Positions 44,461-55,960 of a DNA stretch of 64,000 bases are shown here, piece after piece (the stretch's first letter is position 1; each line of letters opens with the position of its first letter). The DNA is from Heloderma charlesbogerti. Its lineage: Eukaryota; Chordata; Lepidosauria; Squamata; Helodermatidae. The notes under the pieces were generated by a model. The model saw nothing but the letters and a program-made list of their open reading frames with translations. It had not been told where the DNA came from and searched no databases. The translations under genes and the position numbers were made by a program. The stretch lies in the NCBI GenBank assembly GCA_026122225.1, contig JANEZZ010001959.1, forward strand, positions 1,125,501 through 1,189,500, read 5' to 3'.

Positions 44461-44597
44461 AAACATTTTATTTTCCCCTCTAGTTAACAGGATGTCTCGG
44501 AGTATATGTGTGCCAGATTTTCTGGTTTCTCACTTGCAGCAAAGTGCCAAGCATCTCTGTATGTAGGATGTGATTAAAGGGCTAATAACCCAATAAT

Positions 44598-44728
44598 ATT
44601 CATGGCTGAAGGGTTGGAAGGAGACCCAATAGGTTGCTGAGTCTAACCTGCTGTTCTACAGTGGGTCATGCTGCACTGAAAACATCCCTGACAGATGTCG
44701 TTCCAGCCATTTCTTGAAAATCCTTAAT
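44598..44728 (-). mobile_element. Old CR1 3' fragment
   Basis: GAAGGGTTGGAAGGAGACC, CATCCCTGACAGATGTCGTT and CCAGCCATTTCTTGAAAATC keep the order of a CR1 3' end in reverse. More diverged than copies A-D. Confidence 0.6.
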
Positions 44729-45780
44729 ATCCTTCCAGTTTTGCAATCAGAATTTCTTTAGCTATGAGCCACTTGATATCTGAAATGTCAGGTTCAAAAC
44801 ACACAGCTAAGCCTGCAACAGTATGTTTGTAAACTGTCAAGCAACCCCAACCCCAGACTCTTCAAGCTCTTCCTCCTTCTTAAGCAAATAACCTTGTGTT
44901 TCACATGACTGAACGTCTTTCAGATAAGACCTTTAAAAATCAAGTTCCTGATTAATCTGATCCCTGACATGTGATGTTTCTGCACTTAATCCCAAATATA
45001 TTATACCTTAGAGCTAGCAGATGGATCCCATCTTTTCCCTTTGGGAAAAGAAGGCTTTACCGAAAAGTTAAGGAATAATGCTCATATTTCAGGGATAACA
45101 ACTGCCCATCAACCTGCTATCGTCTTATTAGAATTAATGACTTCAATACTATTACATGGAAATTAATGATGTTGTACTCTGACAGAAGGAAGATTTGACT
45201 ATTACACTTCCCCCACCCCCACCCCATTTCCATTGTAAACAAAATATGGAGCAATATTTGTGTATGTTCAGTTTATGTTCAGTTTTGATAGCACTGAAGG
45301 ATTTCTTTCTAACATCTTCTTCAGTCCAGCAACTGAACAGCTGAATAGTCTTCCTCTGAAGAAAGGTTTTCAAAAATTCCCTCCAATTTACCACTTTCAC
45401 AGCAGAAGAGACCAGCACAATAGAGGCAAATCAGCAATATTGTTTATAATTTCATTGCTATCATTGCATTTTTACATTTCACTAACTGCTATGGGCAAAA
45501 AGCAACCGTGCAGACCAGAACTGGCCTCTGAAAAAATTGTATCCAACCCCCATGAGCCCTACCAAATTTTATACAATATGCAATCTTTGTAAAAAAATAA
45601 AAATAAATAAAAATTGCCATCATTTCAATCGTAAAGCGAGGGAAGGTAGGTTTCATATGTAATGCTCCAGTTGGTAGCTATCTACTTTGTGGTAGATTAT
45701 TGTACCACAATAATCTACCACAATATTGTACTTCATTACAGACCCTGAAGGGATTCTGCAAGGATCAGGGTGTACCACTT
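44729..45780. other. Gene-free stretch
   Basis: Contains the perfect hairpin at 45688-45722. The open frames around 45152-45592 have no recognised motif. Confidence 0.5.
45688..45722. repeat. Perfect 16-bp inverted repeat
   Basis: Arms TGTGGTAGATTATTGT and ACAATAATCTACCACA with the 3-base spacer ACC. Confidence 0.92.
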
Positions 45781-45782
45781 CG

Positions 45783-45931
45783 AATCATAGAATCATAGGG
45801 TTGGAAGGGGCCTACAAGACCATCGAGTCCAACTCCCTGCTCCATGCAGGAAGCCTGATTCCCAGCGGTCTCCCATCCAAGGACTAACCAGGGCTGGCCC
45901 TGCTTAGCTTCCAAGATCAGATGGGATGACC
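45783..45931 (-). mobile_element. 5S rRNA / CR1-tail chimera (SINE3-like)
   Basis: On the minus strand the first 73 bases (45931-45859) match the inside of 5S rRNA: CTGATCTTGGAAGCTAAGCA, GGTTAGTCCTTGGATGGGAG and ACCGCTGGGAATC. This covers the Pol III internal control region (A block, intermediate element, C block). The next 75 bases (45857-45783) are the CR1 3' end: TTCCTGCATGGAGCAGG, GTTGGACTCGATGG and ATGATTCTATGATTC. It is either a SINE with a 5S head and CR1 tail or a one-off template-switch product. It is too short at the 5' side to be a 5S gene. Confidence 0.8.
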
Positions 45932-46150
45932 TCTCTGGAGAACAGAATAGATCCCAAGAATAAAGAAAAATCTGAAATGTTCAGAATCTATGTAATGTTG
46001 CTGAGCAAGTGTCACATCTCATATATCTACCATTTTTCTTTTTGATATTTCCAATCTTATTTTGAAAGTATTCATTTTGAATTTTTCACACATAAGGAAA
46101 CACATTGTTGTCCTCCAAACCTGTTCTTTTTTAATTTAAAAAATCCTTCT
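45932..46150. other. Short gene-free stretch
   Basis: Nothing recognised. Confidence 0.4.
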
Positions 46151-46523
46151 CTAGCTTAGGGCAAAGATCACAGATGGTGGGGCACTTATGTGACAGCCAA
46201 ATCCAATCTGGGAACAAAACATTAAGTGCAACAGAAAGCCAAGTAATTCATTCTCATTTGTCAAGTCTGTAGCACTGCTGATCTCCTTAAGCAGCAAGTG
46301 AGCAAAGGCATACAAAAATCCCCCCAAAGTGAGTAGCATCACCTCATGAAAGTTTTCCTCACAGTATCTCACATGCAGCAGGGGATGAATGTCTGGTGTT
46401 TTATCTTCCAAATTCTCCCAAGCATGATCTGTCCTGCTCTGTTGCTGTAGGCTAGACATGATGCTAAAGAGTTCCTCAATATAATGTGTGTTATCTGTTG
46501 AACCTTGATTCGTTACATTAAAT
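46151..46523 (-). other. Unexplained open frame, origin unknown
   Basis: The minus strand is open for about 125 codons without help from the neighbouring CA repeat (the frame runs on into the repeat up to 46621). The translation looks mixed rather than repetitive, with a hydrophobic stretch LLTLGGFLYAFAHLLL and polar flanks. I do not recognise a family. It could be chance, an old exon or part of a retrocopy. Confidence 0.2.
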
Positions 46524-46524
46524 G

Positions 46525-46568
<44 letters not shown>
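46524..46568. repeat. (GT)n microsatellite
   Basis: GT run. The Thr-His repeats on the complement derive from it. Confidence 0.95.
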
Positions 46569-46571
<3 letters not shown>

Positions 46572-46832
46572 AAATAGGAGCTGCAGGAGGTGGGAGGTAA
46601 TTTGGATTGGGACCGTGGCACAGGAAAAATGAGAGTTTAACCCCACACACACACACCATGCTCCTCATTAAAAAAAAAAATTCTCCTCACCCAATCTGTG
46701 TTTGCTATTTAGCAGCAATAGCAGTTTCCCTTCTGAGACAAATACCAGCTGGGGGAAAAACATTTTTAAAAAACCCTTCATCCATTCTCTGGTCCCAGTC
46801 TGGAGTGAGAAGGGGGCACACAGTTACTATTT

Positions 46833-46834
<2 letters not shown>

Positions 46835-46865
<31 letters not shown>
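46835..46865. repeat. (CA)n microsatellite
   Basis: CA run. Confidence 0.95.
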
Positions 46866-46869
<4 letters not shown>

Positions 46870-47130
46870 ATATGCATTTAACTTAACATTACATTTGGAC
46901 TCCACACCAATGTAGGTGTCATAACAGGCATATTAAAACAAGGTTATATATGGCTCCCTAGCAGGGTGATCAAACCCCCCACAAAAACCAGGCCTCCAGC
47001 AGGGGTTTCTCCTAGTCCTACGAAAAAGCAAGAAGGGGAACCTGGCATCTGGACTGTACATAGTTGACAGTGCACAGCTAGTTTACTATGCCTGAAAACA
47101 ACACGCCATGGATTGACTTAAGCTATGCTA
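46866..47130. other. Short gene-free stretch
   Basis: Nothing recognised before BovB copy 5. Confidence 0.4.
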
Positions 47131-47138
47131 CCCTTCCT

Positions 47139-50100
47139 CCCCCTTCATGGATCACTGCCTTGTTGTGGTGAAGGGGCTTGCATAACTCAGTGAAGCCATA
47201 AGCTATGCCCTACAGAGCCACCCAAGACAGACAGGTCATGGCGGAGAGTTCTGACAAAATGTGGTCCACTGGAGAAGGAAATGGCAACCCACTCCAGTAT
47301 TCTTGCCAAGAAAACCCCATGGAACGTATCACAAGGCTAAAAGAGATGACGCCGGAAGATGAGCCCCTCAGGTCGGAAGGTGTCCAATATACTACTGGGG
47401 AAGAGCAGAGGGAATTTCCAAGTAGCGTCAGAAAGAGTGAAGCGGCTGGGCCAAAGCTGAAAGGGCATTCAGCTGTGGATGTGTCTGGTGGTGAAAAGAA
47501 AGTCCGATGCTGTAAAGAACAATATTGTTTAGGAACCTGGAATGTCAGATCAATGAATCAAGGTAAGCTGGAGGTGGTCAAACATGAGATGGCAAGACTG
47601 AACATGGACATCTTAGGAATCAGCAAACTAAAATGGACAAGCATGGGTGAATTTAATTCAGGTGACCATTATATCTACTACTGTGGGCAAGAATCCCTTA
47701 GAAGAAATGGAGTAGCACTCATAGTCAACAAAAGGGTGGGAAAAGTAGTACTGGGGTACAATCTCAAAAATGATAGAATGATCTCAGTACGAATCCAAGG
47801 AAAACCATTCAACATCACAGTAATTCAAGTCTATGCCCAACCACTGAGGCCGAAGAAGCTGAGGTTGATCGGTTCTATGAAGACCTACAACACCTTCTAG
47901 AACTAACACCCAAAAAAAATGTCCTCTTCATCATAGGGGATTGGAATGCTAAAGGAGGAAGTCACGAAATCACCAGGATAACAGGCAAGCATGGCCTTGG
48001 TGTACAAAATGAAGCAGAACAAAGGCTAATAGAGTTTTGCCAAGAGAACATGCTGATCATAGCAAACACTCTTTTCCAACAGCACAAGAGGCGACTCTAC
48101 ACATGGACATCACCAGATGGTCAATATGGAAATCAGATTGATTATGTCCTTTGCAGCCAAAGATGGAGAAGCTCTATACAGTCAGTAAAAACAAGACCTG
48201 GAGCTGACTGTGGCTCAGATCATGAGCTTCTTGTTGCAAAATTTCGGCTTAAATGGAAGAATGTAGGGAAAACCACGAAACCATTCAGGTATGACCTAAA
48301 TCATATCCCTTATGAATATACAGTGGAGGTGAGGAATAGATTTCAGGGATTAGACCTGATAGACAGAGTGCCTGAGGAACTATGGACGGAGGTCCGTAAC
48401 ATTGTTCCGGAGGCAGCAACTCAATCCATCCCAAAGAAAAAGAAATGCAAGAAAGCCAAGTGGCTGTCTGAGGAGGCTTTACAAGTAGCTGAGGAAAGAA
48501 GGGAAGCGAAAAGCAAGGGAAAAAGGGGAAGATATATCCAACTGAATGCAGAGTTCCAGAGAACAGCAAGGAGAGACAAGAAGGCCTTCTTAAATGAACA
48601 ATGCAAAGAAATCGAGGAAAACAACAGAATGGGAAAGACTAGAGATCTTTTCAAGAAAATCGGAGATCTCAAGGGAATGTTTTGTGCAACGACAGGCATG
48701 ATAAAGGACAAAGAAGGCAGGGACCTAACAGAAGCAGATGAGATTAAGAAGAGGTGGAAAGAATACACAGAAGAACTATACAGGAAAGATCTTAATGTCC
48801 CTGATAGCCATGATAGTATGGTCACTGAATTTGATCCGGACATCCTAGAAAGTGAAGTCAAGTGGGCCTTAGGAAGCATTAGTAACAACAAAGCTAGCGG
48901 AAATGACAGTATTCCAGCTGAGCTATTTAAAATTCTAAAAGATGATACTGTTAAAGTGCTGCACTCAATATGCCAACAAATTTGGTACACTCAACAGTGG
49001 CCGCAAGACTGGAAAAAGTCAGTTTACATTCAAATTCCAAAGAGGGGCAATGCCAAAGAGTGTTCAAACTACTGCACAATTGCGCTCATTTCACATGCCA
49101 GCAAGGTGATGCTCAAAATCCTACAAGCTAGGCTTCAGCAGCATGTGTACCGAGAACTACCAGAAGTACAAGCTGGGTTTCAAAGAGGCAGAGGAACTAA
49201 AGATCAAATCGCCAACATTCGCTGCATCATGGAGAAAGCAAGAGAATTCCAGAAAAACGTCTATTTCTGCTTCATTGACTACGCTAAAGCCTTTGATTGT
49301 GTGGATCATAACAAACTGTGGCAAATTCTGAAAGAGATGGTAGTACCAGACCACCTTACCTGTCGCCTGAGAAACCTGTACGAGGGTCAAGAAGCAACAG
49401 TAAGAACCGGAAATGGAACAATGGTTTGGTTCAAAATTGGGAAAGGAGTACAACAAGGCTGTATATTGTCGCCCTGTTTATTTAATTTATATGCAGAGTA
49501 CATCATGAGAAACGCTGGGTTGGATGAATCACAGGTCAGAATTAAGATTGCCGGGGAATTATCAACAACCTCCGATATGCAGATGACACCACCCTAATGC
49601 CAGAAAGCGAAGAGGATCTCAAGAGCCTGTTGTTGAGGGTGAAAGTGGAGAGTGCAAAAGCTGGTTTGAAACTCAACATTAAAAAAATGAAGATCATGGC
49701 ATCTGGCCCCATCACATCCTGGCATATAGAAGGGGAAGAAATGGAAGTAGTGACAGATTTCATTTTCTTGGGCTCCAAGATCACCGCAGACGGTGACTGT
49801 AGCCATGAAATTAAAAGACGCTTGCTGCTTGGGAGGAAAGCTATGGCCAACCTAGACAGCATAGTAAGAAGCAGAGACATCACCTTGCCGACAAAGGTCC
49901 GTCTAATCAAAGCTATGGTTTTCCCAGTAGTAACGTATGGCTGTGAGAGCGGGACTATAAGGAAGGCTGAGCACCGAAGAATTGATGCTTTCGAACTGTG
50001 GTGCTGGAGAAGACTCTTACGAGTCCCCTGGACTGCAAGGAGGCCAAATCAGTCCATCCTAAAGGAAATCAACCCTGACTGCTCATTGGAAGGACAGATA

Positions 50101-50361
50101 CTGAAGCTGAAGCTCAAATATTTTGGCCACCTAATGCGAAGAGAAAACTCCCTGGAAAAGACCCTGATGCTGGGAAAGATTGAAGGCAAAAGGAGAAGGG
50201 AACAGGAGAAGATGAGATGGCTAGATAGCATCACTGATGCAATGAATATGAACTTGAGCACACTCCGGGAGAGAGCGGAGGACAGGAAGGCCTGGCGTGC
50301 TATGGTCCATGGGGTCACGAAGAGTCGGACACAACTTAATGACTGGACAACAACAACAACG
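47139..50361 (+). mobile_element. BovB LINE copy 5, near full length
   Basis: It has the same 5' start as copy 3 (CCCCCTTCATGGATCACTGC) and ends GACTGGACAACAACAACAAC. CCCTTCCTC (47131-47139) and CCTTTCCTC (50362-50370) at the two edges differ at one base, a likely target duplication. The ORF is broken only by two single-base losses. It shares DESQV, NPDCSLEG and KLKLKYFGHL with copies 1 and 2 where these overlap. Confidence 0.95.
47205..50340 (+). pseudogene. BovB ORF2 with two one-base deletions
   Basis: The three open pieces are 47205-47900 (leader and start of endonuclease), about 47900-49597 (rest of endonuclease and RT up to the palm) and 49597-50340 (rest of RT and C-terminus). The first break is a C lost from TATGCCCCAACC near 47838; the second is a base lost from GCCGGGAGAAT near 49554, just before YADD. 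The endonuclease again reads GISKLKW (Lys at 47625-47627), and SDHELL is kept. GDWNAK is kept but followed by GGSHE. Without the two deletions the frame would run through, so the copy is fairly young. Confidence 0.9.
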
Positions 50362-50370
50362 CCTTTCCTC

Positions 50371-51055
50371 ATGGTTTCTTCAAAGTCTTGCCTGCTTCAT
50401 AGTATACTTCATAACATGCCTGGTGGAGACATAGCAGATCTAAGATTAATGCACATCAAACCCTGAAGCTTGCTAGGTAGCAGGCTACTGTCTAACCCTA
50501 ACCTACCACAGGGAATTATATGGAGAAAATGGGATCAGAATATGTCGTAACCTTGCATAGGGCAGGAAAGAAATCCAAACTGCTGAATTAGACTAAGCTG
50601 ATGCTGGCATAAACCTGTTTAAAGGGCCTTTAAGCTGTTTTCAAAGTGGCATAACATTCGTTACCATTTTTATAAAAACCCACCTATCTGGTCTCTTTAA
50701 ATATACTCTCCGCTGTGCTGCTTGGCCTTCCCAACAATAGATGCTGTCCTTTCCCACTCAAAAGGTGCCTGTGCCACTCTGTGTAACTATTTGCACATGT
50801 CTTGTGAGTGTTAACATCTACTGAAGTCACCATGTTTATGTGAAGGCTTTGGATTTATGGCTGGGGAATAATTTTGCCAGCCTCAAATGGTTTTGAACTT
50901 GTGCAAAGCAGGTATGTTATTTAGCATAATGGGAATGGCGAAACCGGTACTTCTGTCTGCCAAAATTTTTTAATTTGGGGATGCCCTTGTTTTTACACCA
51001 CTTGTAGTGAATTTTATTGCAGTTCTCTCTCTTCTTATACTGTTGTCTGTCATGT
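50371..51055. other. Gene-free stretch
   Basis: No gene or named repeat recognised. Confidence 0.5.
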
Positions 51056-51060
51056 TAAGA

Positions 51061-51478
51061 AGGACACTGACAAACCACTATGTATGTGTCCAGAAGAGGA
51101 TGATCAAGAAAGGTGAGGGGGTTTCAAAACCAAGTCCTGTGAGGAATGGTTGAAAGAAGTAGGCAGAAGGGAGGAGTAAGGGGAGACATGATAGCAACCT
51201 TCAAATATCTGAAGGGCTGCCCTGCAGAAGAAAAGGCAGATTTGTTCACTGTTGCTGTAGGGGGCAGGACTTGAATCAATGAGTGGAAATGGTTGAGAAC
51301 CATATTTTGGCTAAATGTTATGAGAAACATCCTAATGGTAGGAGCTGTTTGGCAGTGAAAGGTGATGGGCTGTCCTTCACTGGAGGTATTTAAACAGAGG
51401 CTGTCAGGGATCCTGCACTGAGCAAGGGGTTGGACTAGATGACCTCTAAGATCACTTCCAACACTATGATTCTATGAC
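51061..51478 (+). mobile_element. CR1 LINE 3' end, older copy
   Basis: GTGTCCAGAAGAGGATGATC (the VQRRMIK block), GGGGAGACATGATAGCAACC, CTTCACTGGAGGTATTTAAA and GGGTTGGACTAGATGACCTC follow the CR1 C-terminal and 3' order. It ends ACTATGATTCTATGAC. Frames are broken and sequence is more diverged than copies A-C. Confidence 0.8.
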
Positions 51479-51837
51479 TAATTTACTTGTTCTTAGCAAC
51501 TTTGTATGTTTTTATTGAAATGTGGGAGGAAGTTTATAAATGTTTTAAACAAATAAAATTGTGAGAGCTCTGCAAGATTTGTGGTGCATTGAGCCAAATG
51601 CAGCTCACTGGCCATGTACAAGTGAGCTCACTAGAAGCTCACTAACCTTCCCTCCCCTGCTCCACTATTTACCTGGAACTGCAGAAATGAGGTGAAGGTT
51701 GCCTGACAGCTGGCAAGCTACAATACTTGACTGCTGAACTGCATCCGTCTTTGTGGGCCGTTAAATTGCACAGGCCTGCTCTGTGAGGAAGGTGTACTGC
51801 AGGCTCACCCTTTCTGAAAGGTATAGATCAATCTACC

Positions 51838-51925
51838 CCAACCTGGTGCCTTCCAGATGTGTTGCATCACAAATTAGGGGAGTTGCTGTTCAACACATCT
51901 AGAGGACACCTGGTTTCTTTGGGGA
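51838..51925. mobile_element. Palindromic hAT MITE remnant
   Basis: CCAACCTGGTGCCTTCCAGA and ACACATCTAGAGGACACCTG keep the outer stem of the 15868 family; the middle is shortened. Confidence 0.55.
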
Positions 51926-52602
51926 GGCTGTTGCAGATTATATGCCTATAAAACAGGGTGTGACTGTACATGTCTGGACTGTACATCCAAAAAGGACATG
52001 TGGCTGAGTGAAGGTAAGGGGGAGTGAGTCTTTGGGACTAGACATAGGGGCACATGAGCACTGTTTTGCCTAGTGCCCAATATGGTATTTAATATGGTCC
52101 TCAAGGGCTTACCCAAGATCTCCAGAAGATCGTATGTCTTTCAGTGATGCCTCTGTTTCCCTGCCACAGTGCCACCTATCCCTCTGTTGAGGGGCGGGGG
52201 GGTTAGGTCATGGAACAAGAGGAAATTGTGCAGCATTTCATGCTCTCCCAAGCTTCCATCCTGAACCTTCCTGGCACTGTATATGCATAACAACATAAAC
52301 TAAACATAGCTGGTTCAGCAGTTTTAAAGGTGACTTGATAAAATATATATGCAGATACTTCAGGGCAAGTAGTCTGACTTATCAATTTATGACAGGTCAT
52401 GCCTGCAAAGACCTTCAATTAAAAAGCTGCCATATATCGTGCGCTTGATTCCATACTTCTTGCTAAGGGATGCAGTTTTGAGTCAATGCTTTGCGTGCTG
52501 TATATGTGTAAGTGGAATGCATGCACTATGTGCACTACTCACACTAAGAGAAAATCTGATCGCTCAGTTTAAAACCAGCAGCAATTCCTCTTGGCTCACT
52601 GG

Positions 52603-52609
52603 TATTATT

Positions 52610-52648
<39 letters not shown>
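52603..52648. repeat. (TTA)n/(TTG)n microsatellite
   Basis: Triplet run not joined to BovB sequence. Confidence 0.93.
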
Positions 52649-52649
<1 letters not shown>

Positions 52650-53294
52650 TTACTGCAGTGGTACCTGCTTGACAGTCTTAACCTTTCTGCTGCATAGTGG
52701 AACTCTGCCATATTTTTTTTTTCCCTTGCTGCTTATGAAAAGTGAGGGATTGACAGCACTGGAGAGACCAAAATGCTCTGCTTAGCTGACAGTCTGTGCA
52801 ACTCGCTTTCTCACATTCATCCAAACGTCCTTCACATTAACCTCCAGAAAGCCATCTCTTTTGGAGCGAAAGTAGAATTCCGGCTTTCGTGTTTGTGTAA
52901 TCTTTGGCTCCTGGTGAACAAGACACAAAATTGCTCTGTAGGGTTTTTTTGTTTCTTTCTGCTCAGATGCACTTGAGCTTGCAAACCTAATATCTTTTAC
53001 GCAGTTAACAGGATAGTAACCAAGTTAGTCTGTATATGTGTCTATGGTGGGGTACAGAGATAATGTCAGAGAAGGGGGAATGGCAGAGAAATTGCACTGG
53101 GGAGGCTAGACCCTATCCCCAAAATGGGTTCAGCACCCTGAATCACTTCTTTAGACTTCTGGCTGGTTGTGACTAAAACCCAGAATGCAATCTCTACCCC
53201 ACCGAAATTAGATCCACCAGCCTCCCCTGGATCTCACACAGCAAAATCTTTGTGTGTACTAAGGAGAGAGCCACCCCAGCCACTACCTATAGTG

Positions 53295-53490
53295 CATGGG
53301 TGGGGGACATTTGGCCTGGGCCCCCGTTAGGTTTCCTCAGAGGGCTACCTCCCCTTCTTTGGGCCCCACATGGCCACACCTTTTCCTCAACCACAGATAG
53401 TTTGGTGGTTTCTTGGCTTTTGTGCAGTTTTTCTCCCATTCTAAAAGGTTGAAATGCCTGTCCTAAGGCTTAGTTACTGGCAATATCACC
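53295..53490 (+). repeat. hAT-like interspersed repeat, family X copy 2
   Basis: CATGGGTGGGGGACATTTGG at the start, then CTTTTGTGCAGTTTTTCTCC, ATTCTAAAAGGTTGAAATGC and AAGGCTTAGTTACTGGCA. The second half matches 9740-9810 almost exactly. Confidence 0.6.
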
Positions 53491-54180
53491 AAAAAAAATC
53501 CCCTTCCTCCCCATTCCACTGATGGAAGCCTTCACTGGATCAAAGAGCATTTTTTCTGTAGACTGACACACCAGTTGGATACATGGGGTGTACAACGGAG
53601 GCCTCCCCTGACAGAAATGTTTCTCTCCAAATGGTTTAATCCAGTTAACGCTTTTGAAGAACATGTATATAATGAAACAGCCACTATATCTTCATTAGAA
53701 TCCTTCATGAAAGTGCTTTGAAAATTGCATGTTTTTCCGTCCCACTTCATGGATACCTAGGGCCCATAGGGCAGTAAATGAAGGAGCAGCAGAAAGGTTA
53801 AACAGAAAGAGGCTGTAGATAGATGGTTGATTTTTCCGCTCATCACACTTTTGCCTCTGATAAACATGTCTTGCAGACTTTTATATTGTTTTAAAAGCCT
53901 GCAAAACCTGTTTGACTATAAGTGACAGTGGGTCAAAAGTACAACAACATGTGTACCTCATGAGTAACAATCTCATGTTCTCAAACCAGTTTCAGCTCTG
54001 TTAAAAATGAATGTCTGTCCTCAACCAAATTTGGATATTCAAGATACTCTCTTACCATAAAAAGTTCTTAATTAAACTCCTGAATGACAAAAAAAGAACA
54101 GATCCCAAATGTTGTTCAGATAAATCCCCACTCAATATAAAAAAAAAATTCAAGGAGGAAGTGGTGTTGTGACACCTAAA
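53491..54180. other. Gene-free stretch
   Basis: No gene or named repeat recognised. Confidence 0.5.
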
Positions 54181-54270
54181 ATGGCCTTCCCCAACCTGGC
54201 ATGCTGGCTGGAGATGATGGGAATTATAGTCCAACACATCTGGAGGGCACCAGGCTGGGAAGGCTTTCCT
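54181..54270. mobile_element. Palindromic hAT MITE, internally deleted
   Basis: GGCCTTCCCCAACCTGGCAT joins directly to GCTGGCTGGAGATGATGGGA, so the left arm's inner part is missing; ACATCTGGAGGGCACCAGGC ends it. Related to 15868 and 39658. Confidence 0.6.
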
Positions 54271-55214
54271 GAACAGATATATCACAGCATAACCTTTGGC
54301 GGATTAGAAGTGACATCATCAGATGCAATGAATATCTGCATTTATGGTCATGAAGTTGCTGAAGATGGAACATAGAGAGCACCTTTCTATCTCCTGCATT
54401 ATTGCAGTCAGCTGGCATAGCAAAGCCATTTCAGAACTAGGTGACCTGAAACAGTGTTTTTAATTAAGACTGAAAATAAATATCAGACAGGGTGAAGTTT
54501 TCCAAAACCCTCGTATCAGCCTTTTGTTGATATTCAGATCAACAAGAACTTCCTGAGCATCTGCCAGTTACAGAAGCATCCCTATAATAATCAGCATGCG
54601 CTCTGAAAATGTAACATTTTCATTTGTAAAAAATACAAACGGGATGAAAGAAAAGCGCTAAAAGAAAGAAAGGGGGGTTGGTCCTTAATCCCCTGAGTGC
54701 CACCTAATGTACCTGTTCAGGGGCCATGAAATTTCCCACAATATCCATTTCACAGGAATTGTAACTTCTGAGAAATGAGGGCTTATAGTTTATGGTTGGG
54801 TTCTCCCCTCGGAGCACAAAGGTCAATGTGGACTACTCAGAACTGAAGACAATTCATGCGCACCCATTCTCTTGCACTCACAGCACTGGGGACGCAGTCC
54901 ATCCCTAAGGGTGCATGGGTGTTGTTACTGTAGAAGAGGCATTGTAAATCCATCGAGGTTAATCTCTGAAAGGTGAGAGAACAGTGACTCTTCATTGTTA
55001 ATGCAGTCTGTTACAGAACACCAGCACTCTTTGTTGTTGCACAGCAGGTTTTATGGTTGATGCCTCACTGACAAGGAACACAGATATAGTGCATGTAGCT
55101 AGCTCACCTCCTAACTCAAGTCTGATTAAAGCCCAGGGGAGATCTTAGCAGGCAAAAATCTATTCTGAGCAGTGCTTGGCATACCAGATGCCACTAATCC
55201 TCAGAATATAGGTG

Positions 55215-55215
<1 letters not shown>
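54271..55215. other. Gene-free stretch
   Basis: No gene or named repeat recognised. Confidence 0.5.

Positions 55216-55283
<68 letters not shown>
55216..55283. repeat. Compound (GT)n(GA)n microsatellite
   Basis: Same plan as 25236-25294: GT run joined to GA run. Confidence 0.95.
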
Positions 55284-55745
55284 GCGCTGGCTGAATCTTC
55301 AAAACAATTCTTCATGTCAGCATTGTGCTAGTTTGTTCTGAAGAGGTGGCAGCCCAGCAACATGTTATGCTTGCCAAATGGAAAGCAGCCCAGCTCACCC
55401 AATTTAGAACTTTAAAGGCTCCCTCCCTATAGCCCCAGGCTGACTTCAAATAGGTCTTTTGTATTTTACATCTGTCATCATATCTGTATTTCCAGTGTCC
55501 AGGAATAGAGTATTTTTGCTACAGAGTTGAAGGTTTGATGTACAACGTAGCATCAGGACAAGATTGGCTTCTGTCCCAATGAGCTTGCAACCTGGAAGCA
55601 GGGAGGGAGGGACTGGAGAAGACAGTGTTAACTGAAGCACCTTTCATGTAAGCAACTCTGTGTGAAGTTAAGTAACACCCAGGCAAAATGCATTCCCAAT
55701 TCTTCTTCTCCTGTATACTCTCCAGCATCCTCCTGAAAAGCTATT
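55284..55745. other. Gene-free stretch
   Basis: Nothing recognised. Confidence 0.45.
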
Positions 55746-55746
55746 T

Positions 55747-55869
55747 AGGGTGCAATCTTATGCATGTTTAGACAGAAAAAAATCCTATAACTCCCAGCAT
55801 CCCCCAGCCAGCCATGCTGGGCATTGTAGGACTTTTTTTTCTGTCTAAACACAATCAGGATTACACCCT
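55747..55869. mobile_element. Fold-back DNA element
   Basis: Outer ends AGGGTGCAATC and GGATTACACCCT, then GTTTAGACAGAAAAAAATCC and TTTTTTTTCTGTCTAAAC, and the inner ACTCCCAGCAT and ATGCTGGGCATTGT pair over nearly the whole length. No clear target duplication seen. Related text occurs near 12740-12800. Confidence 0.7.
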
Positions 55870-55885
55870 TAATAATATATAAAGT

Positions 55886-55960
55886 TCCTTCCTTCCTTCC
55901 TTCCTTCCTTCCTACCTTCCTTCCTTCCCTCCTTCCTTCCTTCCTTCCTTCCTTCCTTCC
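55886..55960. repeat. (TTCC)n microsatellite
   Basis: TTCC run with a few changes, joined without a gap to CR1 copy C. Confidence 0.95.

Larger units (their letters stand above)
51479..53294. other. Gene-free stretch
   Basis: Contains a palindromic MITE remnant (51838-51925) and a TTA/TTG triplet run (52603-52648). No coding motif. Confidence 0.5.

Noticed and set aside
45859..45931. Possible 5S rRNA gene
   Set aside because: Only about 73 of roughly 120 bases are present, both ends are missing and it is fused to CR1.
52603..52648. (TTG)n run as a tail of a minus-strand BovB (also 3299-3331)
   Set aside because: The bases beyond the run do not match the BovB 3' end (no TTCAGTCG block), so these are plain microsatellites.
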